Shown: positions 27,885-35,496, counted from the first letter of the stretch. The stretch is DNA of 48,470 bases from Ruminococcus sp. YE71 (GCF_900119155.1 NZ_FPIR01000024.1:1-48470); one strand, 5' to 3'. The notes: generated from the letters alone by a model not told the origin. Made by a program: numbers and translations.

Positions 27885-30677
27885 ATGTCAGATTTTACAG
27901 ATGTTGAAAAAGAAAGAATGAGGCTTAACAATGCTGATGACCTACTGTATTCTGAACAAATAGATAGGTTTATAAGTGGTGAAATACCACATTATGAAAC
28001 GGTTTCTTTGGGACATACTCCTCTTATATTGCATTATTTTGGAGCAAGTTCAGAAAAAATAACGGTGAAGCAAAGTGTTTTAAAAAATTGTCTGTTAGAC
28101 AGCAATAATAAAGTAAATCATCATAGTCAGGGGCATGATATATCTGAAAATGTGTTAAGACAACTATCAAAAGCCATAAGAGTCCCATTGTTGGTAATAA
28201 AAGGACAACATGAGGGTACTTTAGTTTTGATCACAGAATTAAAAAACAAAGAAAATAATAATATACTTGTGCCGATAGCACTTGATCTTAGAGGTACAAA
28301 AGGAACGGTTAATAAAGTAACGAGCGCTTATGGCAAAGAAAACTTATTGAATTATTTGCTTAAACATGAGAAAGATATTTTAGCAATAAAAAAAGAAAAA
28401 GCAGATAAACTGTTCACGACTATAGGATACCAATTATCCAAAACGACTTCAGTTTACTGCTTTGATATTAGTATAGCATACACGACAAAAAATGTCAAGC
28501 CCCTATCTGAGTATTTAAAGGAAATTTCACAGCAAAAAGGAGCGAAAAAAATGAAGAATCCATTTGAAGAATACGGTTTTGAGCCGTTTTCAGAATCCTT
28601 TGACGAAGAAACGAACAGAGACACAGTTTATTACATTTCAGTTAACGGATTTACATATTATATTGATCTTGCAGATATTAACGGTAGAACATGGTATTGG
28701 AATATTACAGATAGTAGCTTTAATCCGTTGTATCATGATGAACTTGGCAGAGCTGAAAATCTGATAGCCGTTGAATGCGGCGATTATCTTTCGGAATACT
28801 TTCCGCTTGTGTATGGTTTCTCACTGGAAGATCGTGAGGAATTTATGAAAGCCGATCTTGCACGTTTTGTTGCAAAGGAATCGCTTTCCTCCGATGAATG
28901 GGAAAGTTTAGCTTATCCGTTATTTGAGAACAATTATATTGATAAGCATAAACCGAGCGAAAAAAGCATACTTGGACATTTAGGAGAACCGGAGGTATTT
29001 GAGATAGCCCGCCGCTTTCATAATGGTGAAGATATACGAAAAGAACTTGCACTCGGTCTTTTGGATTATAATGGTGATACAGAAATCGTCTTTGGCGATG
29101 ATGGCATAACAAGCTCAACCTATAAGTATGATAGGGATACCCCTCGTTATAAGCTGCACATGGAAAAAGCGGAAGATGGCGTAAAGCTGAGTTTGTTTGA
29201 CAGAGAACGCATTGTGTCCTATGAGGAAGTCGGACAGACTTTTATCGACATGATACATGATGAGTTTGATGATCTTGCTTTCTGGTGGGTGCGCGATGAT
29301 ATGAAAGTAGCTGTTCCCGATATCTCAGACGAAACGATCAGAAATATCCTTACGGCTTTTGACGGTGCTGCCATTCATGGTTGGGAGAACGATCAGATCA
29401 AAATGAATCGCATCAAAAAGGCTATATATGATGAACTGGGTAATGAGGATCTGACTGAAAAGGTTTTTGCTTGTATATCAAAAAATAAGTATAATGTTTC
29501 TTTTGAAAATAATAATACCGAGAATGAAGGTATAATAAATGCAGCCGAGATAAAAAAGCAGCAGATAATAGATGAAGTTTTCACTGACTGCAAAGAACGC
29601 TTGAAATATATTGGTGTTGAGACCGAACCTGTCCGTTCCGAGTTTGCAAAGGCGGCGGAAGTACCTGTTGATGAGATCACTGAGCTTCTTGAAAACGAAC
29701 GGTTTGTTTTTTTAGCGAATGACTATCTGAATGGAATTGAGCAGATAAGCGGCATGGACGCTGCGGATATAAAAGCAGCAGAAGAATTATTGTTGCAGAC
29801 AACAGGTACAGATATGCCCGGTCTGCGCTTTGACCTTTACGAAACTGCAAGAGAGCTTTTTTCAAAGGAATTAGAGAAAAATATGGAACACGGCGATCAG
29901 GATATTGTTTTCACAAAATTCCATTTTGAGGGAGATATGGTAAAGCTATATCCGGGTCGTTATTCAGATGTTACCGATGTTCCCGATTGGGAGAACGTAA
30001 GAAAATCGCTGCTTCGTCCCGAAAATGGTGTAGATGATAATGTTAAGGTGCGCTGCGAACAGTTTGTAATAAGCTGCGGAGATGAACGTGAGAAAAGAAA
30101 CGAACGAGATGCAGTATCATCTGAACTTTTGATTCTTGAAGCATACTTTAAAAATGACCCTCGTACCTACGAATTGCCTAAGTATTTGGAGGACAGACTG
30201 AAAAGAACCTATGATGATTCGGAGTTTGTGATGATGTACCTTGATCCCGATGATGTTGTTTACGATCTTCTTTTAAATGGAGAAAAGAAGCATACTGATA
30301 CACCGGAAATGTCAAATTCGGCGTTCAAAGGGATATACATAATGAGTAATCCCCGGTTTGCTTTGGAGCAAATAAAACTGAATAGCTGCGAGTGGAAAAA
30401 GTGGGATGAAGCTATCATGTATATGACCGATAACAAGCTGTCAGCAGACAGTATTGATATGGTCGCTGTAAAGTGTTACGATAATGACGGTCGTCCCGGA
30501 GTAAAAGACCTTACTCCCGAAGGGCTGTACGTTCTGAATCAGCATACAATTAAGAGCAGCATAGCGGCGGGAATAGCAAGGCAGAAGTATGAGGAATTGT
30601 TAAAAAGTGCGGAAACAGTTAGTGCATCAGAGGATAGTCAGTCTGATAGTCGCAAAAAGAATGTCGGCAGGAAATGA
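27885..30677 (+). CDS. Fusion: MuF-C/PBECR-like N-terminus joined to a polyvalent-type protein
   Basis: 930 residues. Residues 40-165 match the MuF C-terminal / PBECR-like (barnase-EndoU-ColicinE5-RelE superfamily) pattern: L-G-H-T-P-L-I-L at 42-49, H84-D-I-S-E-N-V-L-R-Q-L, V-P-L-L-V-I, L-V-L-I-T-E-L, I-A-L-D-L-R-G and T-S-A-Y-G-K. Such domains are predicted RNases or modulators on phages and conjugative elements. From residue 223 the protein changes character: base composition rises, and an ATG at 28551 has its own ribosome site. Residues 223-930 are an acidic multidomain protein of unknown function ending in a W-x-x-W-x-x-A unit (about 805-885) that is also found in the next gene. The start at 27885 has only a weak ribosome site. 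Confidence 0.78.
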   Translation: MSDFTDVEKERMRLNNADDLLYSEQIDRFISGEIPHYETVSLGHTPLILHYFGASSEKITVKQSVLKNCLLDSNNKVNHHSQGHDISENVLRQLSKAIRVPLLVIKGQHEGTLVLITELKNKENNNILVPIALDLRGTKGTVNKVTSAYGKENLLNYLLKHEKDILAIKKEKADKLFTTIGYQLSKTTSVYCFDISIAYTTKNVKPLSEYLKEISQQKGAKKMKNPFEEYGFEPFSESFDEETNRDTVYYISVNGFTYYIDLADINGRTWYWNITDSSFNPLYHDELGRAENLIAVECGDYLSEYFPLVYGFSLEDREEFMKADLARFVAKESLSSDEWESLAYPLFENNYIDKHKPSEKSILGHLGEPEVFEIARRFHNGEDIRKELALGLLDYNGDTEIVFGDDGITSSTYKYDRDTPRYKLHMEKAEDGVKLSLFDRERIVSYEEVGQTFIDMIHDEFDDLAFWWVRDDMKVAVPDISDETIRNILTAFDGAAIHGWENDQIKMNRIKKAIYDELGNEDLTEKVFACISKNKYNVSFENNNTENEGIINAAEIKKQQIIDEVFTDCKERLKYIGVETEPVRSEFAKAAEVPVDEITELLENERFVFLANDYLNGIEQISGMDAADIKAAEELLLQTTGTDMPGLRFDLYETARELFSKELEKNMEHGDQDIVFTKFHFEGDMVKLYPGRYSDVTDVPDWENVRKSLLRPENGVDDNVKVRCEQFVISCGDEREKRNERDAVSSELLILEAYFKNDPRTYELPKYLEDRLKRTYDDSEFVMMYLDPDDVVYDLLLNGEKKHTDTPEMSNSAFKGIYIMSNPRFALEQIKLNSCEWKKWDEAIMYMTDNKLSADSIDMVAVKCYDNDGRPGVKDLTPEGLYVLNQHTIKSSIAAGIARQKYEELLKSAETVSASEDSQSDSRKKNVGRK
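28536..28542 (+). promoter_or_regulatory. Internal ribosome binding site inside the fusion gene
   Basis: AAAGGAG lies 8 bases before the in-frame ATG at 28551 (residue 223, M-K-N-P-F-E-E-Y). It coincides with the shift from AT-rich to average composition. It probably marks the original start of the downstream gene and could still direct a 708-residue second product. Confidence 0.6.
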
Positions 30678-30680
30678 TTT

Positions 30681-30696
30681 TCTGCCATGTGGCAGA
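30681..30696. repeat. Dispersed palindrome, copy 4
   Basis: TCTGCCATGTGGCAGA (TG centre, opposite orientation to copies 1-3), in the 35-bp gap between two genes. The ribosome site of the next gene begins 4-5 bases after it. Confidence 0.85.
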
Positions 30697-30712
30697 AAGT
30701 GAGGTGGATATT

Positions 30713-31150
30713 ATGCAGACTGATAGCTTTATGAGTGAAATAATTGAAGAAGGCAAGAGAACACATGAAAACGGCGGCGAACTAAATTGCAAAGTTTTTT
30801 CAGGCTGTTATCTGTGTGAATTGCCTGTTTTAAGTGCTGAGAGTTTGCTTTTAAAAGGTGTGGACGACTGGATGTCATACGATCATGCAAGAGAATACAT
30901 TAACAAAAATGGTCTGAAAGCATCAGACGTACAGATGGTATCTGTGAAATGCGTCGATAGTGACGGCGATGCTTATAAGGTTGATATGTCTCCCGAAGCG
31001 CTTTACATTATCAGTGAGCGTAATAAGCATGAAACTATAGCAAGAGCCTATGCTTTAAATGCATATCAAAGAAAAAGCATTGCGGCTGAAATAAGTCAGC
31101 GACAAGGTGTTGATCTGTCAATCAGTAATCAGCAAGGTTATCGCAGATAA
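30713..31150 (+). CDS. Small protein paralogous to the C-terminus of the preceding gene
   Basis: 145 residues from ATG 30713, supported by GAGGTGG 5 bases upstream. The longer frame from 30674 only translates the palindrome. Residues 50-120 (D-W-M-S-Y-D-H-A-R-E-Y-I, L-K-A-S-D-V-Q-M-V-S-V-K-C, D-x-D-G, S-P-E-A-L-Y-I) align with the end of the 930-residue protein (K-W-D-E-A-I-M-Y-M, L-S-A-D-S-I-D-M-V-A-V-K-C, N-D-G, T-P-E-G-L-Y-V-L). This points to a duplicated domain of about 75 residues whose function I do not know. A short Gln-rich helix ends the protein. Confidence 0.72.
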   Translation: MQTDSFMSEIIEEGKRTHENGGELNCKVFSGCYLCELPVLSAESLLLKGVDDWMSYDHAREYINKNGLKASDVQMVSVKCVDSDGDAYKVDMSPEALYIISERNKHETIARAYALNAYQRKSIAAEISQRQGVDLSISNQQGYRR

Positions 31151-31165
31151 GGAGGTATGCGGAAA

Positions 31166-31417
31166 ATGAGTGCTGTGATCGAGTTTTTTATCGCACAGCG
31201 TAAAGCATATCTCAGCTTTGACAAGAAAATAATACTTAGATTCTTTGAAGAGTACGGCATAACCGTTCCCGACGATGAAAACGAAATGTGGCGTAATATT
31301 TGTTTTATTATTCTCGATATGAGTGATGTACCTTCTGAAATCCGAGAAAAAGCTGAAAGTTGGCTTGCTGAGCATGGATATGTAAAAAGGCGAATGATAA
31401 AAAAGCGAGGAAGATAG
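31166..31417 (+). CDS. Small basic hypothetical protein
   Basis: 83 residues from ATG 31166. GGAGGT at 31151-31156 is correctly spaced for this ATG and abuts the ATG at 31157, which is therefore rejected. It is helical and rich in aromatics (V-I-E-F-F-I-A-Q-R-K-A-Y), with a strongly basic end K-R-R-M-I-K-K-R-G-R. One base separates its stop from the next ATG, so it is probably coupled to it. Function unknown; the basic tail may bind nucleic acid. Confidence 0.65.
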   Translation: MSAVIEFFIAQRKAYLSFDKKIILRFFEEYGITVPDDENEMWRNICFIILDMSDVPSEIREKAESWLAEHGYVKRRMIKKRGR

Positions 31418-31418
31418 T

Positions 31419-32069
31419 ATGGAAATACAGCGCGAGATTAACGGACGAAAATATATTATTGAATTGTCTGATGATGAATTATTCAAAGCGTATCTTGAAA
31501 AGAAAGACGAGATAATGCTCGATCAGATAATGCAGTACCTCGATCAGACAGAGCGGATCGGGAAGTATCCGGGCGAATTGCTGCGGAGTGAGCGCTTTGC
31601 TGACAAAGTGCTTACACAGCTTAAAATGGTTGAGGACAGCTATGCTGAAAACATTGGTCAGGCTGTCGCTATGGCAATAGATTATGAAATAAAATCGAAT
31701 ACGATGGAAGATCTTGTGACAGCATCAACTGCCGATATTATTATGTACAAACTCAATGCTGCGGGTTATCAGCTTAGTGCGAGCGGAGCGGAACTTCAAG
31801 CCGAGCTTTCCAAAAATCCAAACGAGATATTGAAATCATTGAAAGAAGCACCGGCTATCGCGGCGGCTGCAAGCGGACAGAAGAAAATGATGGAAAGCTG
31901 TATTTCTACGGTTGAAAAATATACCGCTTCGGCTATGATAGGCAGAGGCATTAACGAACTTGGCGATCATGATGATCTTATCCCCGATAAGGGGCTTGAC
32001 AAGGATGAGCAATACCAACAGCCCAAAAAGGAGATTCCGCTTCGCCCGTCACCAAAACTTAAAAGATAG
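31419..32069 (+). CDS. Hypothetical helical protein
   Basis: 216 residues with GAGGAAG 6-7 bases before the ATG. It starts with a short beta hairpin (E-I-Q-R-E-I-N-G-R-K-Y-I-I-E-L) and is then almost entirely helical to about residue 180, ending in a Pro/Lys-rich tail. No membrane segment or catalytic motif. It lies between a small basic protein and the Toprim protein, with short gaps, so it is probably part of the DNA-processing operon. I do not recognise the family. Confidence 0.7.
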   Translation: MEIQREINGRKYIIELSDDELFKAYLEKKDEIMLDQIMQYLDQTERIGKYPGELLRSERFADKVLTQLKMVEDSYAENIGQAVAMAIDYEIKSNTMEDLVTASTADIIMYKLNAAGYQLSASGAELQAELSKNPNEILKSLKEAPAIAAAASGQKKMMESCISTVEKYTASAMIGRGINELGDHDDLIPDKGLDKDEQYQQPKKEIPLRPSPKLKR

Positions 32070-32083
32070 TAGGAGGGATAAAA

Positions 32084-33229
32084 ATGCCGAGATGGAGAAC
32101 AAAATGGGACGGTAATGTATATATTCAGTATCTTCCGGAGGAGGTTGAACAAGTCAAGCAGACAAGTATGATAGACTTTCTTAATTCTGAGTATGGGTTC
32201 ACCTTCGAGAATAAAGGTTCAGCGTATATTTGTAAAGAACATGACAGTCTTGTTGTAATGCCCGATCAGCGTTCATGGTACTGGAATTCAAGAAAATCTC
32301 ATGGCAGAAATGTCATAGACTGGCTTGAGAATATAGAGGGATATGATTATCAATCATCCTTGCAAAAGCTGATAGGGACACCCGATGAACCACCACGGCA
32401 AAGCGGATACAAAAAAGCGCCGCAGCTTGATGGAATAAGACCAGCACCTGAGACTAAGGATTTTGTTCTGCCGCCTAAAGCCGAAGGACAAATGAAAAGA
32501 GTATTTGCATATCTTATAAATGAAAGAAAACTTGATCCTTTTGTTGTTTCAGAACTTGTAAAAGAAAAAATGATATATGAAGAAGCTAAGTATCATAATT
32601 GTGTATTTGTAGGCTACGACGAGAGTGGAACAGCACGTTTTGCGGAGAGTAAGATTACAAACACTTACATAGCCGCGCTAAAAAACGAAAATGGAAAGAA
32701 GAAATTTCACCCTATAAATATTGCCGGTTCTGACAAAGCATACAGCTTCAATGTATCGGCTGACAGAGAACGTTATCCTGCCGGGAATAACGTTCTTTAT
32801 ATTTTTGAAGCTCCGGTTGACCTTATGAGCCACATGACCTTTTCTCTGATGACTGAGAAAAGAAAAGCTGAAAGCGAAAACCGAATGCCTGATAATAGAT
32901 GTATTCGCAGCGTTAATCGGCTGTCGCTGTCGGGAAAATCTGATAAAGCATTGTCAGCGTATCTTTCGAGAAACAGTAATATCACAATGCTGATGTTCGC
33001 ACTTGATAACGATGATGCCGGGAACGGTGAATCTGAGATGCTCATGGAGAAATACAGAGAACTTGGATATGTCTGTAAGAGAATCAAGCCACGGTTCGGC
33101 AAGGACTATAATGAATGCTTACAGATAGTAAAATGCAAGACCGAAGTTCAAAACAGCAGACCTCAGATAACAACAAGAACTGAAAATGCTATACCAATAA
33201 TGCCAAACAGCGGATATGGCAGACGCTGA
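32084..33229 (+). CDS. DUF3991/Toprim-domain primase-like protein
   Basis: 381 residues, GGAGGG 8-9 bases before the ATG. Residues 25-100 resemble a primase CHC2-type N-terminus (Y-I-C-K-E-H-D-S-L-V-V, S-W-Y-W-N-S-R, N-V-I-D-W-L), but most zinc-ligand cysteines are missing. Residues 135-215 fit DUF3991. Residues 235-345 are a Toprim fold: Y-I-F-E242-A-P-V-D supplies the Glu and A-L-D308-N-D310-D311-A-G the Asp motif. Such proteins are common on Firmicutes ICEs and are thought to help complementary-strand synthesis or DNA processing after transfer. The last 15 codons (E-N-A-I-P-I-M-P-N-S-G-Y-G-R-R) lie inside a 46-bp direct repeat found again at 34209. Confidence 0.83.
   Translation: MPRWRTKWDGNVYIQYLPEEVEQVKQTSMIDFLNSEYGFTFENKGSAYICKEHDSLVVMPDQRSWYWNSRKSHGRNVIDWLENIEGYDYQSSLQKLIGTPDEPPRQSGYKKAPQLDGIRPAPETKDFVLPPKAEGQMKRVFAYLINERKLDPFVVSELVKEKMIYEEAKYHNCVFVGYDESGTARFAESKITNTYIAALKNENGKKKFHPINIAGSDKAYSFNVSADRERYPAGNNVLYIFEAPVDLMSHMTFSLMTEKRKAESENRMPDNRCIRSVNRLSLSGKSDKALSAYLSRNSNITMLMFALDNDDAGNGESEMLMEKYRELGYVCKRIKPRFGKDYNECLQIVKCKTEVQNSRPQITTRTENAIPIMPNSGYGRR
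33180..33225 (+). repeat. 46-bp direct repeat, left copy
   Basis: An exact match to 34209-34254. It encodes the end of the Toprim protein. A dispersed palindrome follows 9 bp later, as it does after the right copy. Confidence 0.9.
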
Positions 33230-33233
33230 TTTT

Positions 33234-33249
33234 TCTGCCATGTGGCAGA
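33234..33249. repeat. Dispersed palindrome, copy 5
   Basis: TCTGCCATGTGGCAGA, immediately after the Toprim gene stop. Confidence 0.85.
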
Positions 33250-33288
33250 GAATCATAGAATGCTGAAAAAGAAATATGCGATATAAAT

Positions 33289-33304
33289 TCTGCCATGTGG
33301 CAGA
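33289..33304. repeat. Dispersed palindrome, copy 6
   Basis: TCTGCCATGTGGCAGA, 55 bp after copy 5 and in the same orientation. The AGAGGG just after it may serve as ribosome site for the next gene. Confidence 0.85.
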
Positions 33305-33350
33305 AAGAGGGTTGATTTTCATTAACAAATATGATAAAATATCAAAGAGA

Positions 33351-33701
33351 ATGGAACAAAGCTGTCGAGAGTTCAATGAAATACTCGGAAATGCTTTTTT
33401 GAAAAAACAACAGGACGAAGCCCTGTTGGGTCTAAAGGATTTTTTTCAAAGGCTGAACGAGTATGAATGTGAAAAATACACAGAAGCAGACAGCTCATCG
33501 CTCCGTTCAAGTTTTTTGACATATTCTTCGTTTTATGCTTTTCTGACTGAGTTTAGAATATGCTATTTAAACGGTGATTATTCCAAAGCCGCATATGCAC
33601 TCAGTGAAGCAATTGATGTGCGCTCTTGTACTTACAGAGGGGCAAGAGCGGCAATTCTTGAAGCGGGAAAGATCGTGATGAAAGATGATTTTCCAAAGTA
33701 A
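33351..33701 (+). CDS. Hypothetical helical protein of the repeat-bracketed module
   Basis: About 116 residues from ATG 33351. The start is uncertain: the frame is open from ATG 33276, but that would translate the palindrome (F-C-H-V-A-E). TTG 33312 or ATT 33321 would sit near AGAGGG. The product is largely helical (R-E-F-N-E-I-L-G-N-A-F-L-K-K-Q, G-L-K-D-F-F-Q-R-L), with a T-E-F-R-I-C-Y-L-N-G-D-Y-S-K-A-A-Y-A-L segment that is reminiscent of a single TPR-like helix pair. It overlaps the next gene by 17 bp. The pair lies inside the region bracketed by 46-bp direct repeats. Function unknown. Confidence 0.6.
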   Translation: MEQSCREFNEILGNAFLKKQQDEALLGLKDFFQRLNEYECEKYTEADSSSLRSSFLTYSSFYAFLTEFRICYLNGDYSKAAYALSEAIDVRSCTYRGARAAILEAGKIVMKDDFPK

Positions 33702-34206
33702 ACGTAGAAAAGAACGTGAGAGCCTTGAAAATAAAAAACAAGATCCGACAATTCAGTATTTTACGAGTATTGAAACTATATTAGGATATTTGAATATAGC
33801 CGAAAATGATTATGAAAAAATAATGCTTTTGGATTATTACATTCGGGTCATAAAAAAAGATATGGAAGCTGACAATCTTAGCTTTATGATATATCCTGAA
33901 TCAAATAAAAGTGGTCAGAAGAATAATATTCCTAAGCCGCCGCTTTTCAGTCATTATTATAATTCTGAAAAAGATAAGATCATCAGGATGAATGAATCTG
34001 AGATAATCGAATTTGATGATGTGTCAACAAATGGCGTGAAGTGGGTGCATCGTTTTTTTGATGAACATGAAATATGTTATGATTTCAGAATGTCGCTTAT
34101 CTATACACTCGCAAAGTTGAAATACTATTATGAAAATCATAACAACAGATTATTTTATGATAAATACATTATGATCGAAAGCGATGATTCGCTTAAAATT
34201 CACTAA
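33685..34206 (+). CDS. Hypothetical AT-rich protein of the repeat-bracketed module
   Basis: 173 residues, overlapping the previous gene by 17 bp with GATGAAAG just upstream, so probably translated by coupling. Very AT-rich: I counted 14 G+C in the 60 bases 33781-33840. It starts with a basic stretch (S-K-R-R-K-E-R-E) followed by helices with many Ile, Tyr, Lys and Asp residues, including D-E-H-E-I-C-Y-D-F-R-M-S and a Tyr-rich helix K-L-K-Y-Y-Y-E-N. No known motif. The two genes could be a small cargo pair (toxin-antitoxin-like architecture is possible, but nothing in the sequence shows it). Confidence 0.62.
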   Translation: MIFQSKRRKERESLENKKQDPTIQYFTSIETILGYLNIAENDYEKIMLLDYYIRVIKKDMEADNLSFMIYPESNKSGQKNNIPKPPLFSHYYNSEKDKIIRMNESEIIEFDDVSTNGVKWVHRFFDEHEICYDFRMSLIYTLAKLKYYYENHNNRLFYDKYIMIESDDSLKIH

Positions 34207-34208
34207 GT

Positions 34209-34254
34209 CTGAAAATGCTATACCAATAATGCCAAACAGCGGATATGGCAGACG
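34209..34254 (+). repeat. 46-bp direct repeat, right copy
   Basis: An exact match to 33180-33225, but here it lies outside any gene, starting 2 bp after the stop at 34206. It ends in GACGGTAA where the left copy ends in GACGCTGA, so both preserve a stop codon at the end of the Toprim reading frame. Confidence 0.9.
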
Positions 34255-34262
34255 GTAATAAT

Positions 34263-34278
34263 TCTGCCATGTGGCAGA
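34263..34278. repeat. Dispersed palindrome, copy 7
   Basis: TCTGCCATGTGGCAGA, 8 bp after the right direct repeat, mirroring the layout of copy 5 after the left direct repeat. Confidence 0.85.
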
Positions 34279-34311
34279 ATTTCAAATTACACAACACTTG
34301 TTTTTTTAGTA

Positions 34312-34340
34312 TTGACTATTGTTGATTTATGTGGTAAAAT
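34312..34340 (+). promoter_or_regulatory. Sigma-A-type promoter for the lipoprotein gene
   Basis: TTGACT, a 17-base spacer and TAAAAT, followed about 31 bases later by the ATG at 34372 with GAAAGGAG before it. Confidence 0.75.
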
Positions 34341-34371
34341 TGTAAATAGTTTTTGAAAGGAGTGCTTTGAA

Positions 34372-35337
34372 ATGTACAAAGGAAAAAGCAAAAAACTACT
34401 GACAGCAGCGTTGATTATCTCCGCATTGACCGCAACAGCCTGCGGAAACAGCGCTGATGACAGCGAAGCAACTTCATCGAAGGAAGAAACAAAAGCAACG
34501 ACAGCGGAATCGGTTCAGAGTGCCGATGTTAGTTCAATCAGCATATCTGAAAGTGTCGCTGACGAAACAAGTACAGTCCCCGATACCGATACCAGCACCG
34601 ATGAATCAAGCGATGCAAGCGAGCCGACTTATAGTGAGTTTGACAGTATATCACCTGAGCCTTCAACAGTCAAGATAAGCAGCGACTGGACTGATCTTGA
34701 GTTTGTGCTGAATAATGAAGTTTATACACTTGGCGAAACAACATTAAAGGACTTATATGACAGAGGATGGTCTGATTGCTTAGGTTGGGGATATGATGAT
34801 TTAGTTGAATCTTATGGGACTGCTCAATCCCTTGAATATTTTGAATTTATAAGAGAAGAAGGTAGCATACATATTAACATACAACCAAAGGATAATAAAA
34901 GTGTTTTGACTGCATTAGAACTTGACAATACTCGTTTTTTATATAAAAAAATGCTCTCAACAAACGATGAATACGGTACCGTTTATATTATCGGTTTAAC
35001 TACACCGGGTAAGATCACCTTTGGTTCATCAAAAGAAGAAGTAATTGATGTTTTCGGACAACCTGATGAATTAGAAGAAGTCATAACCGATTCTGCTGAA
35101 AAGTGGCTAAATGATTTTAATTCCCGCCCCGCTACATCATCAATTTATTATGAGAATAAATCAAAAACTGAAGAACCATCTGTTGATCACAGAAACTATA
35201 CAGAAGAAGATTTTAGAACTGAAAAGCTCACCTACTACTCGGATAATAAAGAAATCAGTTTTGAGATTAGTAATTTAGTTGGTGTGTGTAAAATAACAAT
35301 ACGACAAGATAAAAATGAAAGTTTTGGAGATAATTAA
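34372..35337 (+). CDS. Lipoprotein with Ser/Thr-rich spacer
   Basis: 321 residues with AAAGGAG before the ATG. A lipoprotein signal peptide covers residues 1-23 (K-K-L-L-T-A-A-L-I-I-S-A-L-T-A-T-A) with the lipobox Cys at 24 followed by G-N-S. A Ser/Thr/Glu/Asp-rich spacer follows to about 100. The C-terminal 220 residues are an alpha/beta domain with W-T-D-L-E-F-V-L, I-x-F-G-S-S-K-E-E-V-I-D-V-F-G-Q-P and a late beta sheet. The F-G-S-S-x-x-x-V-x-x-x-F-G-x-P motif is common in small SmpA/BamE-like lipoprotein repeats, though that is only a resemblance. It has its own promoter and terminator and so is a separate unit upstream of the mating-channel genes. Role at the cell surface unknown. Confidence 0.8.
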   Translation: MYKGKSKKLLTAALIISALTATACGNSADDSEATSSKEETKATTAESVQSADVSSISISESVADETSTVPDTDTSTDESSDASEPTYSEFDSISPEPSTVKISSDWTDLEFVLNNEVYTLGETTLKDLYDRGWSDCLGWGYDDLVESYGTAQSLEYFEFIREEGSIHINIQPKDNKSVLTALELDNTRFLYKKMLSTNDEYGTVYIIGLTTPGKITFGSSKEEVIDVFGQPDELEEVITDSAEKWLNDFNSRPATSSIYYENKSKTEEPSVDHRNYTEEDFRTEKLTYYSDNKEISFEISNLVGVCKITIRQDKNESFGDN

Positions 35338-35380
35338 GTCATCATAATTATCAGCATGATGTAATATTTATAATAGTTTA

Positions 35381-35411
35381 AACGCTCTTGCAACCTGCAA
35401 GGGCGTTTTTA
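35381..35411 (+). terminator. Terminator after the lipoprotein gene
   Basis: A 12-bp near-perfect stem (AACGCTCTTGCA with TGCAAGGGCGTT), a 3-base loop and a T-run. Confidence 0.8.
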
Positions 35412-35432
35412 TTACCCCAAAGACCAAATTGA

Positions 35433-35463
35433 CGGCACAGAGCAAATATCTTTGTGCCGTTTT
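35433..35463 (+). terminator. Leader hairpin before the pilin gene
   Basis: CGGCACA (35433-35439) pairs with TGTGCCG (35453-35459), with a T4 run after it. It lies 20-30 bp upstream of the pilin ribosome site and could be a terminator or attenuator controlling entry into the transfer operon. Confidence 0.55.
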
Positions 35464-35496
35464 GGTATATAAAAATATTTAAAGGAGGTTTTTCTT

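Noticed and set aside
35369-35374. TATAAT upstream of the pilin gene considered as a promoter
   Set aside because: No -35 or extended -10 element, and it is followed at once by the lipoprotein terminator.
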